The translations under genes were made by a program, and so were the position numbers. From NCBI GenBank assembly GCA_963682055.1, contig OY821743.1:29870702-29934701 (forward strand): DNA of 64,000 bases, given 5' to 3'. Each line of letters starts with the position of its first letter. The first letter of the stretch is position 1. Shown piece by piece: positions 33,699 through 46,600 of this stretch. The notes under the pieces were generated by a model. The model had not been told where the DNA came from, ran no database searches, and worked only from the letters and a program-made list of their open reading frames with translations. The stretch is from Primula veris. Its lineage: Eukaryota > Streptophyta > Magnoliopsida > Ericales > Primulaceae.

Positions 33699-34225
33699 GG
33701 GCAGAGTCTTTTTTGAGCAGTCAAATCACTTATTTGAGGCCTCAAATTACTTTTTTGAGGACCTGATAAAATATTCAGGTTCACGTCACATCTTATTTTT
33801 ATTTATTTTTTCAATTCATTCAACTCAATTTCATTACAAAATAAATAACTCTAACACCATTTCATTACATATCATTACACTTCATTTATCTACAAAATAA
33901 ATAAATTTACCCACTCTATCACACTATTAATTAATACATTTCTCTGCTTTTTTTTCCATTCAAACTAAATACAAAATTAAAATATTTTATAATCATAATA
34001 TTATATCAAGTTAACACTTTCAAGTAATTTATATTTTGCACTTTTTTATTTATTAATTTTGTTACTTCCGAGTAAATAATTAAATTGTTTCCAAAAACCC
34101 TACCCGTCATTAACTTTTCAAATTTTGAAATTGCACGTCATTTCACTTTTAACTATTTGAAATCACGCACGGACTAATGTTTTTAGAAGTGTGGGTAGGT
34201 AAAGGTGGAAGAAAATAATAATTTA

Positions 34226-34610
34226 CTTTTTTGAGAACCAGTTTAATAAAACGTGGATAAAAGATTCCAAGTCAACGTCACATCTTATTTTTATTTATTT
34301 ATTTTTTCAATTCATTCCACCCAATTTCATTACAAAATAAATAATTTTAACACCACTTCATTTATCTACAAAATAAATAAATTTACCCACTCTATCACAC
34401 TATTAATTAATACATTCTCCTGCTTTTTTTCCACTCAAACTAAATACAAAATTAAAATATTTTATAATCATAATATTATATCAAGTTAACACTTTCAAGT
34501 AATTTATATTTTGCACTTTTTTATTTATTAATTTTGTTACTTCCGAGTAAATAATTAAATTGCCTCCAAAAACCCTACACGTTATTATTTTCTTCCACCT
34601 TTACCTACCC
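34226..34610. repeat. Second copy of the MULE left arm
   Basis: Repeats about 33770-34140 head to tail (cacgtcacatctta, ctctatcacactattaatta, taatattatatcaag). This gives the element a double left arm. It suggests a tandem or nested ancestor. Confidence 0.75.
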
Positions 34611-34639
34611 ACACTTCTAAAATTATTAATACGTCCGTG

Positions 34640-34780
34640 ATTTTTAAAGTCCGTGATTTCAAATTGATTCCAAAGTCCGTGATTTCAAATTGATTTCCAA
34701 AGTCCGTGATTTCAAATTGATTTCCAAAGTCCGTGATTTCAAATTGATTTCCAAAGTCCGTGATTTCAAAGTATGTAAAG
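34640..34780. repeat. Tandem repeat agtccgtgatttcaaattg, about 5 copies
   Basis: A 25-27 bp unit immediately upstream of the MULE gene's presumed promoter. The motif atcacggac recurs reversed near 38370 in the right arm. Confidence 0.8.
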
Positions 34781-34875
34781 GATATTTTAAATTTCTATAA
34801 ATAGGAGGCATCACCCTTATTTATTTTCACCACAATACCACAGATTTTATTACATCTCTCCAAAATCATATACAT

Positions 34876-37250
34876 ATGGATAACAATTATGATATTTCGG
34901 AAATAGATCTAAATTTACCTTCTATGACGATACTTTTCAAAATATACAATTTTCATTTGATTATCATAATACATTTTTTCCATCTAATATGTATCCAAAT
35001 TACCAGTTTTCGCCTGATATGTTTGAAAATACTAATTTTCCCTCTGATCCATATCAAAATTCTCATGTTTCATTTGATCCAAATTTTAACAATCAATTTA
35101 CACCGAATGACTATGACTACATGGGGAATCAACCTGAACCGTCAGAACAAACATTTACGAGCCACTTTGAAGAAGTTCAAAGAGATCAGTATGAAAATAC
35201 TTAAAATTTTCAATTGGATCTTGATGAACATAGTGAACCAACCGAATTTGGAATTGGATATGATTATAGCGATCATTTTCAGAGTAATTTGGTGAGTTTA
35301 CAATTTTTTTAATTTCATGGGTTTTTGCTTGTGTAACTTTTTTACATTTTTTTTTTTTACTTCTATTTAATTTCTTTCAGCTTTTTCCTCGATTGATGAA
35401 TTGAAATATTACATGAATGATACATCAGAAGCTTTTGGCTTCTTTTTGAGAACAACTTCGTCAAAAAATATCAAACGACACTTTAATAAAAAAAAGTAGG
35501 GCCATTATGATGTGTACCAAGGAAGGGGATCCCCAACCGAAAAAACCATCGACTAGAGACACCAGCTCTAGTAAATGTTTCTGCTTGTTTAAAATAGAGT
35601 GTTACAAAGTTGAGAATAATTGGAAGTTTTATATCAAAAATGGGATACACAATCATGATATGGCTGTTTATCCAGAAGCTCACCCCCGAGCACGTAGATA
35701 GCCTGGCGAATCCAAGAACTATACTTTCCGCTATAAAACAAAAAATTTCTGCTAATAAGTCTACTAGAAAAAATATCTATAACCTTAAGGCTAGAGAAAA
35801 GGTTAAAGAAATGGTGGGTATGAGTCAAATGCAACATCTTATGAATCTCCTAGTTAAAAATGAATTTTTATCGTTTTATAGAACCAACCCCGAAACGAAC
35901 CAATTGGAAGATATATTTTTTGCCCATAAAGATTCTGTAAAATTAGTACGTGCATTCCTTATGTACATTGCATGGATTGCAAATATAGTATAATAGGTTC
36001 AATTTACCATTTTTACAAATTGTGGGAGTAACATCAACCCAAAAAACATTTTGTGTCACATTCGCTTGCTTACGTAATGAAAAGCAGCCGACTTACGAAT
36101 GGGCTCTAGAATGTTTGAGAACGATGATGAAAGATTGTAAGAGTCCGCGAGTTATGCTGACAGATAGGGATCAAGCGTTGACAAATGCGGTCCAAAATTT
36201 ATAGCCTAATGCAAATCATCATGCACATTTCATATTGCTCAGAATGTGATGGCTAATTGCTCTCCAAAAGTTCATAAAGAAGTATGGGACGTAATTAAAA
36301 TAGATTGGAAAAAGTTTGTGGATAGTAAAACAGAATACGATTATGAAGCGGCACGCATGAAACTGGAAAGTGATTATAAAACATTTCCAAATGTATTGAA
36401 ATATATGTGTGATTTGCTAGACAAACATGACAATAAGTTTGTGGCTTGTTGGACTAGCAAAACTAGACATTTCGGTAACCGAATGACGAACAGGTATACA
36501 ACTTATGATTTGACATTGTGTACATATTTTTTTTATATTATAAAATAACAAATTATCTAATATATATTTTCTTTCAAACAGGGTTGAGGGTGCTCATGCA
36601 TCACTTAAACAATATATAAAAACTTCTGGTGGGAATCTCGAAAACATGTTCGTATGCATTAACGATTTGCTTTCAACCCAACATAATAGAATTAACGAGT
36701 CTTTGGGAAGAAGCATGAGTAGAGTTAAAAGAACACATGATATTCCGTTTTTTTCAGTAATAAAAGGTAAACTTAATTTTTATAGGATATTTTTTTTATA
36801 ATCATTGTATAATATGTTAATTTTAATGATATAATAAATTTTATATCAGGTAAATGCTCTGCGGATGCGTTGGATGAAATGCTTACTGAGATTAGACAGC
36901 TCGAGTGGACAACAGCAGACCCAACCTGCTCTGAGTATGAGATAACATTGGTCAATAACCTTCCATGTCGCCATGTTATACGTAACTATTGGGATAGAGC
37001 TTGCCCTATTCCGCTAGAAAGAATTGATCCGCACTGGAGAAAACTAAAGTTTGATGCCGAACTTATAAACAAAGAAGAAGACAACATTCGAGTGCATGTT
37101 GAAGCCTTACGGAGAAGGTATGATGAAACTCATGATCAAGTTTTAAAGACAAATTTAAAAGCCCATATCGAACTTCTGCACGATCCTTCGAAAACTTCAG
37201 CAAGAGAACCTGAACTCAGACCACAGCGTCGAAAAACATCATCAGCGAGG
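34876..37250 (+). pseudogene. MULE transposase with FAR1 zinc finger and SWIM-like motif, frameshifted
   Basis: Exon 1 from 34876 is an Asn/Asp/Tyr-rich N-terminus that ends at a GTGAGT donor near 35291. It needs a frame change near 34930, and a TAA breaks it near 35203. Next comes a FAR1-type finger (MCTKEGDP ... KCFCLF ... GIHNHDM, 35507-35701), then NLKAREKVKEMV. The MDC of the first catalytic Asp is read near 35970, then VGVTSTQKTFCV, LTDRDQALTNAV (second Asp), and RVEGAHASLK (catalytic Glu, near 36583). A C-terminal NNLPCRHVI resembles a SWIM finger (36955). Several frame changes make it inactive as read. FAR1/MULE proteins are DDE transposases. Confidence 0.8.
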
Positions 37251-37254
37251 GGAA

Positions 37255-38110
37255 AAAAAAGGTAAATATTCAACAAAACGTGACCCATCTGCTTTTGAAT
37301 ATACTCAGGCGTATAAAGATGAGCAAGCAGAACGGAGACGTAGCTATAGCAGCCCGAAAACCAAATACGATCCTTCAGCCCCTTTACCCCCTAAATATTC
37401 TATTTACGACAAACAAAAAGGTAAAGGATCATCGCAATCAAAAAAACCTCCCCACAAGTCTTTTAAATATATTAAGCAGATTCCACCTATTTTCCATAAT
37501 CACATATTCGAGGTGAATGATGTACTTGGGGATGGTCACTGCGGTTTTTGTGTTATTGCGAAGGCTATGGGAATGAAATTTGGAGAAGACGACTGGGGAA
37601 AAGTGCGCGTAGAACTACAGCAAGAGATCGAAAATTTCCCTTCTTATTATCTTGATATCCTTGGAGAACTGAAAGGATATGGTTTTATTCGTGACTCGTT
37701 TTCTTGGAATGACATGACTTGTATGGCGCCTCCACAAAAATGGATGACATTTCCAGAGACAGGGTTCATAATTGCATCACGGTATAATATAGCAGTGGTT
37801 ATGATAAGCATTTTGACGGGTACGACAACATATTTACCACAACATACAGCCCCTCCGGGAAAGCCTGCTATGATTTTCATGGTTCACGTTAACACAAACC
37901 ATTATGCCGAGGTCATTATTAATCAAAAAAAGAATAATTTCAACTCGTTCCATTTGCCCCCGATTATTAGTGGATGAGACAAGCATCACTCTCCAGAAGC
38001 TGATCCATGGCAAGATGTTTTTAGACAAAATTTTAAATATTATGAGGCATTAAGAACGCAGTCTCGTCCCGCCAATTATTTCGAGAACATCAACATACCT
38101 GATGACCAGT
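37255..38110 (+). pseudogene. OTU cysteine-protease domain joined to MULE protein
   Basis: After the transposase frame ends within an A-rich run (37252-37265), the +1 frame continues GKYSTKRDPSAFEYTQAYKD into a Lys/Pro/Ser-rich linker and then an OTU domain. The domain has GDGHCGFCVIA with catalytic Asp and Cys (about 37528), DDWGKVR, and NHYAEV with catalytic His (about 37896). OTU proteases cleave ubiquitin-like conjugates. An in-frame TGA near 37975 precedes a short conserved-looking tail. The catalytic residues are intact although the whole protein is broken. Confidence 0.75.
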
Positions 38111-38330
38111 AATTGTAGATAAATGAAGTGTAATGAGGTAGAATGAATTGGTGTTAGGATTATTTATTTTGTAATGCAATGGAGTGGAATGAATTTGTGT
38201 TATGATTATTTATTTTGTAGTGGAATGGAGTGGAATGAATTGGTGTTAGGGTTTATTTTGTAATGGAATAGAGTTGAATGAATTGGTGTTGAGGGTTATT
38301 TATTTTGGGAGGAATTCGTCGAATTTTGAA
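38110..38330. repeat. Tandem repeat, unit about 55 bp, in MULE 3' part
   Basis: About four copies of a unit containing gaatgaattggtgttagg and ttatttattttgtaatg, similar to sequence inside the arms (reversed at 33840-33900). Confidence 0.7.
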
Positions 38331-39073
38331 ATAAAGTACGAAACTATTTACATTTCAAATCAAGTAAAAATCACGGACGTATGAATTATTTACATTTTAA
38401 AAATAAGTGTCGGTAGGAATTATTCACCCTATTTGAAATAAGTGTGGGTAGGTAAGGGTGGAATAAAATAATGACGTGTAGGGTTTTTGGAAACAATTTA
38501 ATTATTTACTCGAAAGTAACAAAAATAATAAATAAAAAAGTGCAAAATATAAATTACTTGAAAGTGTTAACTTGATATAATATTATGATTATAAAATATT
38601 TTAATTTTGTATTTAGTTTGAATGAAAAAAAAAAAAGCAGAGGAATGTATTAATTAATAGTGTGATAGAGTTGGTAAATTTATTTATTTTGTAGATAAAT
38701 GAAGTGTAATGAGATGTAATGAAGTAGTATTATAGTTATTTATTTTGTAATGAAATTAAGTTGAATGAATTAAAAAAAAAAAAAAAAAATAAGATGTGAC
38801 GTGGACCTGGTTTTTAACCAGGTCCTCGTTTGAGTAATTTGAGTCCTCATTTGAGTGATATGACTCCTCAATATAGACTCTGCCCAAGCAGAGAGAGATC
38901 GGAGAGAGAGCAAGAATAAGGAGATTGGAGTGAGAGTGAGAGGAAGATATATAGAGAGTTTTTTCATTTTTTTATTAATTATTAAGTAAATGTATGCTTT
39001 TGATAATTTAATTTTTGAGTGTATGTTTTTGTTAATATAATATGTATAGGGTATGTTTATGTTAATTGACTCA

Positions 39074-39661
39074 TTATTAAATATATAATAAATATATAAA
39101 ATAGTATTTAACAGTTGTGTAGGTTAAACGGTAGTGGGTCATTTTGCAAGGTAGTAGGTTCAACCATAACATACCCGACGGCTTAAAAATCAGTTAAATT
39201 TATTGTCTTTTTACATGAGAATCGTATAAAGCACTTTATAAAAGATAAAAGTGTAGATTTAACATAAATACGCCAATTGAGCTATTTAATAGCCGTTAGA
39301 ATAACAATTTATCGTCATTTGTTTAAATAGAAAAACATGCCATATATACTAAAATATAACGATATATACTATATTAAGTGCCTAATACTTGCCAAGTCAT
39401 ATACTAAATTTTCAAAATTTACCGTTTTATCGTTGCGTGTCGTGTCGGACAAACAAACTCATGCTGCAATTGTTCAGTTGCAACATTAGAACCAACTAGT
39501 ATTACAAGTACAACACTAACAAGGTCTCAAAGAACACATACATTCATAGTAACATACAAATAAATAGATACATTTATTTACCATGTATCTAATCTTATTG
39601 TTTGCCTAAACCTTTCTCTCTCTCCAACAATCTCAGATCTCTCTCTCTCTCCCTCTCTACA
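39074..39661 (+). promoter_or_regulatory. SWI3C promoter and leader (unit 3, right part)
   Basis: The cassette resumes with aatatataataaatatataa. Then comes a diverged stretch (about 39185-39500) not like units 1 and 2, then the shared tacatttatttaccatgtat and a CT-rich leader (ctctctctctccaacaatc) just before the ATG. No clear TATA box. Confidence 0.6.
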
Positions 39662-39690
39662 ATGCCAGCCTCCTCCTCAGGTATCTCTAA

Positions 39691-39730
<40 letters not shown>

Positions 39731-40593
39731 TATTTATTTATTTATTTATACTACTAGTACATGTGCTCACGTATTGCAATGTCCAGTTGAGGGTAATAAA
39801 GATAAAATTAAAAATTAAGATTTCCTTTTTAGAGGTTATTGATAAAAATTGAGAGAAGTTGAAAAAAAAAAAGAAATTGAATATGATCAAATTTAGGGCA
39901 ATAGGATAATTAGTAAAAAACCAACTCTTGGCTTTGCTGATTATAATAGATAGATATAAATATATATTAGTAAACGTGCTCACGCGTTGCGATGTCCAGT
40001 TGAGGATAATAAAAATAAAAATTAAGGTTTCCTTTTTAGAGGTAATTGATAAAAATTGAGAGAAGTTGAAAAAAAGAAGAAATTGAATATGATCAAATTT
40101 AGGGCAATAGGATAATTATTAAAAAATCAACTTTTGGCTTTGCTGATTATAATAGATAGATATAAATATATACTAGTAAACGTGCTCACGCGTTGCGATG
40201 TCCAGTTGAGGATAATAAAAATTAAGGTTTCCTTTAATTGATAAAAAATGAGAGAAGTTGAAAAAAAGAAGAAATTGAATATGATCAAATTTAAGGCAAT
40301 AGGATAATTATTAAAAAATCAACTTTTGGCTTTGCTGATTATAATAGATAGATATAAATATATACTAGTAAACGTGCTCACGCGTTGCGATGTCCAGTTG
40401 AGGGTAATGAAAATAAAATAAAGGTTTCTTTTTTAGAGGTAATTGTTAAAAATTGAGAAAATTTGAGGGTTGAACAAAGGAAATAGAATATGAGATTATG
40501 ATCAAATTAGGGCAAATATGATAATTAGTAAAAAGTATTGGGAAAATCTTTAGCAGCTTCACCCAATTCTTGTGTTTGCTTATTATAATAGAA

Positions 40594-40642
<49 letters not shown>

Positions 40643-43600
40643 TTATGTACTAGTAAACGTGCTCAGGTGTTCAAATGTCGAGTTGAGGGTAATGAAAATA
40701 AAAATTAAGATTTACTTTTTAGAGGTAATCGGTAAAAGTTGAGAGAAGTTGAAAAAAAGGAAATAGAATATGATCAAATTAGGGGCAATAGGATAATTGC
40801 TTAGTAAAAAGGATTGGGAAAATATTTAGTAGCTTCGCCCAACTCTTGGGTTTTCTTATTATAATATAATAGATAGATAAAAATATTTATATTTATGTGT
40901 GTATGTATGTGCAGAGCCTCGGAAATGGAAGAACAAGAGGCGAAAGAGAGAGCCCCTGATCGACGAAACATACGAAGAAGAAGAGGACGAAGAAGAGAAC
41001 CTTGACGACGAAGACGAGCAGCCTAAATCTACCTCCGATCTTCCCCCTCTAGAGGAGGTACTCTCGGGAGGGGGAGTACGTGTATCGGAGTTTCCTGTGG
41101 TTGTCCGCCATGTCATCGCCCGACACCACCCCTCTGTTGCTGCCCTCGTGGCGGCAGAGAGGACTGTCAGAAAAGGAGAGACGCCGAGGTCTGTCTCTCT
41201 CTCTTTATATCTATATATATGCGTGTGTATATATACATGTTTAGTTAATCTTTGTTACTATAGTTTTGGGTATACTATATGTTATGTTGTTCCATTTTTA
41301 CTTTATTTTTCTTGGCTTAGTTAATCTTTGTTAGTTGCTGCATAAATTTTAATTGGCTTAGTTAATTTCAGTGTTTTTAATAGCAAAAACTTAGCTAAAG
41401 CGTTTTTGCAAGAGCTACGCAAAAAAGCGCAAGCTTTTTAGCGGCCTAAATGGAAAAGGGAGCTTTTATAGCTCTTTCTAAGATTTGAACTGACCTTTTT
41501 TACTAGGAAGCCATCTTTTTTAAAACAGAGGTTAATTTTGGTTGGTTAGCCTAAAAGACTGATTTCTGTGGTTTTGTGCTGAACAGTGAGGTTGACTTGG
41601 CGGTTATCGAGAATGTGTCACATGGACAGATGCAGGCGTTGTCGTCCGTGCCAAAGGATGATGTGGCGGGGTTTGTGGGTGCTCCGCCGAAGATCGTTGA
41701 TGGGTTTGGCGTGGTTAAGAGGTTCGGGGGTAGGGTTCATGTCGTTCCGATGCACGCAGGTCTATATCTAATATCTCTTTCACTGCAATTCTGTGTATAT
41801 TTGGTTGCCTTATATATCTTGTTGGCTTAGTTCATAGTGTTTAATTAGCTTAAATGCTGATTTTGTGTATATGTGGTGGTTGCATCTTATAAATATTATT
41901 GGCTTAGTTAGTTTTGTTAGTTACCTTCATTTTTTGAAGATCGGTTAAGTTAGGTTTAACGGCTGTTTTCTTTTTCTCTGGTTTTCTGGGGATCAAAAGA
42001 TTAAGTTTTTTAAGTTGGATGAACGTAGCCTTTTACAAAATTCAAATTAACTATTATTTGAGTAAGAGCCGCTTCTCGAATAGTCGAGGGCTTGTGAGGT
42101 TTCAGTTTATGTTTTATGTTGCCAGAGTGAAGTGAAGTGAATTGAAGGGAATAGGGGCATTTCAAAGGTTTACAATCAAGTGGGTGGGTCTTTTTGTTTT
42201 TTGGAATAAACAATAACAGTGCAATTCTGTGGACTAAGTATTATTGCTATAGCCTCCCCTGAAGCTGCAAGTGGCTCCTATTGATACATTTTTGCAATTA
42301 CTCAGTCTGAGCTGTTCGTTAGGCACGGGGTGCTTGGTTTTAGACGTCTGAGATTATGCTGTTAAGGTTGTACCTAGGATTACGCTCTTTTATATTTATA
42401 TTACTTTTTATGTGAAAGGCTTATCGTCTGTATTGCCAAACTTTTGTTCCAGTTTGAAATATTTAAGAGTTTTGAATAGTTTCTATATTGACATTAGGGA
42501 ATAACGACGAATGGACCACTTTGCTGTAGTATAGTTAGAGAAAATATGGTGTAACTCGTTCACTTTCCCGCGCAAATTACTTAAATAGCTGTTAATTATT
42601 TCTTTAATCCAACCCAACCCCCTCTTAAGGGAAAATTTTATAAATGGTTCTCTTAGTCTTGAATGCTTTAATATTTTTGCCTCGTGAAATCTCATGTATC
42701 GGCCTTCTGATTGATTTTATATTTTTTTCCTAGCACAGATTGGTTTTCTCCCAACACAGTGCATAGACTCGAGAGACAAGTTGTCCCACATTTTTTCTCT
42801 GGAAAATCAGCCGAAAGCACACCCGAAAAATACATGGAATGTCGAAATAGAATAGTGGCCATGTACATGGAAAATCCGGGAACAAGATTAACTCTTGCTA
42901 GTTGCCAAAATTGGGTACCAGGGTTTGAGATAGATGATTTAACCCGAGTAGTTAGATTTCTTGATCATTGGGGAATAATTAATTACTGTGCATCTGTACC
43001 CAATAACGAGCCTCAGGGTGATAATTCGCTTTTAAGGGAAGATTCTAATGGTGAGGTTCACGTGCCATCAACCGCTTTAAAGTCTATCGATAGCTTAATT
43101 AAGTTTGACAAGTCTAAATGTAAGGTCAAAGCAGCTGATATTTATTCACCATTGTCTTGTCACGATCGTGAGGAACCTGATCTGGACAGCATAATCCGAG
43201 AGAAATTATCAGAAAACAGATGCAATCATTGTTCCCGTTCGGCTCCAGTTGTCTTCTACCAATCACAGAAAGAGGTGAACAAATTTTCATCCCGTTTCCT
43301 CCATGTTTCTTATTATTAGTCATTTAGTTGGTTTCTTGTCTCCTTATTTATAGTAATAATTCATTATATAGTGAAAGGCAGATGTCATAGGTATCAGAAT
43401 CTCCGTTTTTTGTCACAATTATGCTACTTGTGTGTTCAATGTTCGACAATTATTTTGGGAATTGAATCCTGGTAAATCAATCTTACTTTAACAGGATCTG
43501 GGAATTAAATGCTACTTGGATGTTTTTGGCTGTGCGTAAGACATCTGTCATAGTGGGCCCACATTGAGGCGATGTATTCATAAACTTTCATTGAAATGAT

Positions 43601-46600
43601 TAGTTATCATGGTGATAAAGTTGTCTTTCCCAATATTGGCATTCGCAAATTAGGCTGTGCATTTTACCAAAAGTTGTATCAGAATTGCATACAGTGAACT
43701 AGTTAAATGCTGTGAAGCATTGGTACTGGTACGGTACATCTAGGAAATAGGCTAATATTGAAATTTTAATGGCACAACTACAACGTATAGTTAGTGGTTA
43801 TCTATACAACCTCCAAATAAAAGAGAGAGAGAATAGTAGAGGCACGAACTTAAAACGCTCAAATATTCTCATGCATACCCTTTAATATCCAATTGTTGTA
43901 TATGGGATACTGAATCAATAATAAGCAATGTAACCTAATAAATTTGAATATGTGAGTATCTGGCATCTACCTAAGCACTGCGCGGTACGGGAATGTCGTC
44001 ATATAAGAAGTAACCCGTGCTTCATAGGTTACAAGAGAACATAATTTGTAGGTTAAATGTATACTTAGCCCCCTTTAAACAGAACCAAAAAAGACGGCCC
44101 AATTTATCCCTAAAACCATCATACTTTCTCACTAAAAGGAAGTAAAGAAGAAGCTGGACTAAGAAAAGGGCGTACGAGCAGCCCTCTTTCCCGCGCATCT
44201 AACCCAAACTAAAGAATCTCATTCAATCTCTCACTCACAGAGCCATAAACCCATACAAAGAAATAAAAAATCCAGAACTGTTACATTTTGGCATTAGAAT
44301 GAATATGTACCCTGTATTTTGCTGGGAACTTACACTATTTTCCCCCAGAATGACATGTGATTATTTGAAGGCCATAAGTGAAATTCTCTTGGGGATCTAT
44401 AAGACCATAAAACAGTGAAACTGGACGCTTAGCTTTGGCTGTTAAGTGGGAGAACTGATAGAAATGATTTAGTGTCGTTTTGTAGAAAGAAAGGTGAAGG
44501 ATCTCCCGAGAAAGGTTTTTTTTTTTTCCATTTCAAGTAGGAAACATGTTGGATATTTAGATGAGTTTGGCTTTTAAATTTATTTAGGATCTGTATGACC
44601 GTTGATGTTTTGCCGGTTGTCTAAGTAAATACAGATAGCAGTATAGCATCATTAATATTACTAAGTTTTCTCCTGTGAGGCTGTTGTTGCCATTCCTTTT
44701 TTCTTAAACTTAAAAGTAGATATATACCTTTTTCCTTTTTGTGGATAGATAAATTGTTTAGTAAGAAGTACGTACTTCATTCTACATTGGGAAATTGTTT
44801 TACTAGTAATAGAACTTGACGTGGACTATTTTAAAGTTTCGGTAGAGCTTTTGAAATCATCACTTTGGATCTTAGCACCTTCTTCGTTAGGAAACTTGCT
44901 GGCCAGTTTGTTGCCCTTCTTTACTAAATTCTAATAATTATGTTGCAGGGTGTTTGGTCTTAGTATGAACCAGGATCGTTCAATGAAGCCTTATTACAAA
45001 CATTTACATTTTAGTTCTTGATGGGATATTTAATCACACAGATTAAAACTTAAAAGTACAAGACCTTGTAAATTTTTGGGATGCTTTGGTTCGATGGGGT
45101 GGAATTTTCACTTGTTCTTTATCTTATAAGAATGAACGATTCATATAGCTACTGTGAATGAGGATCTGTATCATAGTTCAACAGAAAGAAAGTTAGGATT
45201 ATAGTTACAGATAAAATAGCAAGCCAAATGCAATCTTAAGAGAAAAATAAAATATTGGGTTAAATGTTATAAAGTTGATTGTTTTATCAATGATTTTTTT
45301 TAACAGCAACCCTTCGTTCCTTTGTGTTGCTAGAGATTGTTATTCGGGAATTTTTTTTTGCCGGCAAACCCATACACCGTTTGAATTAAAAAGGTATCTA
45401 CCCATTGTTCTCTCTTACAAAATGCTCACCTCGCTACGATTCAACTCCGTTAAGATTCAGTCTCAGTAACTTTTTGCTTTTACTTTGGAGAAAGACCATG
45501 TGCAAATTGCAATTCGCCTAACATAGATCTGAAACAGTGGCTAATGCTAACAAAAGATTTTGTTGGAATATTTGTTTGGTTATCTTTCTTACCTTGACTT
45601 CATCATATATTACTATTATATTAGACTGCTCAATGATAGTGGCTATATTTATTTTGTAAGTTTGCCGTACCACCTAGGAATTACTGTTTCTTATGCTGTC
45701 TCTATGTGTTGCTAATAAATTGTCTTTATCAGGTTGATTTGTTGCTATGCATGGATTGTTTCAATGATGGAAAATTTATCACGGGTCATTCAAGCATAGA
45801 TTTTGTAAGAATTGATACTACAAGATATTACGATGACCTGGATGGAGAAAGTTGGACTAATCAAGAAACTCTGCTTCTTCTTGAAGCAGTGGAAATTTAT
45901 AACGAAAATTGGAATGAAATTGCTGACTATGTTGGTTCAAAATCAAAAGCACAATGTATCCTCCACTTTATCCGTCTTCCCACAGAGGATGGCCCACTCG
46001 AAAATATTGAAATTCCTTCTAGAAAAGATCTTTCTCTAAGACCACATACAAGTTCAAATGGCGACTCGGCAGGTGTTTTTTTTTTTTTTTTTTTTTGTAT
46101 TTTCAGACTTCTATTTGTCTTATTGGCAATGCGGTTTTAAACATATATTTATAATTTATGTTCATCTCTCCAGGATCCTGTGTCCAAGACCCTGATTTAG
46201 AGAGAGATCTTCCTTTTTCCAATGCTGCTAATCCGGTTATGGCCCTGGTAGGTAGATTTGCTATATCGTATTCAGCAATCTATACAGAATGTAAATATTA
46301 CGATAGTTGTATGTGCTTTTGCTGGAGGTTTACCTAACTTATTGGTTTACAACAGTTCCCTTTGAATTTTGTACAGTGTTTCGTACTTTGTTTGTCTTGC
46401 TTATGTGGATTCTGTTTACATTTGTCATTTACAAGTATGACACTGGTCCTTTCCATTTAAATTTTACCGTGATTGGTTTCTTGTGTTGTATGCTTTTCGT
46501 TGAGTGTATGGTTGGACTATGATGTTACTCATTTGAGTTCATTTCTATTCGGTGGAATCCTGCTACTTGGTTGCGTTTTCTTATGAGAATCAAAAGATAA

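Larger units (their letters stand above)
33699..38885 (+). mobile_element. FAR1/MULE-OTU transposon, defective
   Basis: Inverted ends GGGCAGAGTC at 33699 and 38885. The arms are about 425 bp and share gaggacct, cacgtcacatctta, ctctatcacactattaatta and gagtaaataattaaattg. The flanking direct repeat aagcagagagagatcggaga is 20 bp (33679-33698 and 38886-38905), longer than the usual 8-10 bp. Part of the left arm is duplicated (34226-34600). It encodes a broken transposase plus OTU domain. Confidence 0.8.
32809..39073. mobile_element. Element B: second inverted-repeat-ended element, contains a MULE
   Basis: The left end aatgataaattaacaaaaca is mirrored by gtttatgttaattgactcatt at about 39052-39072. 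The subterminal text (aacaaaaacatatc / gtatgtttttgttaata) is that of element A. After 39073 the cassette resumes (aatatataataaatata). It holds a second ttcataccct array, GA-rich flanks and the MULE at 33699-38885. Adjacency of A and B suggests a shared origin or insertion preference. Confidence 0.5.

Noticed and set aside
33446..33784. 112-codon minus-strand frame rich in Ser and Leu
   Set aside because: Overlaps a GA-rich low-complexity tract and the MULE end; no domain or homologous copy seen.
45812..46039. 75-codon frame overlapping SWI3C exon 5
   Set aside because: Alternate-frame shadow of the SANT-domain exon.
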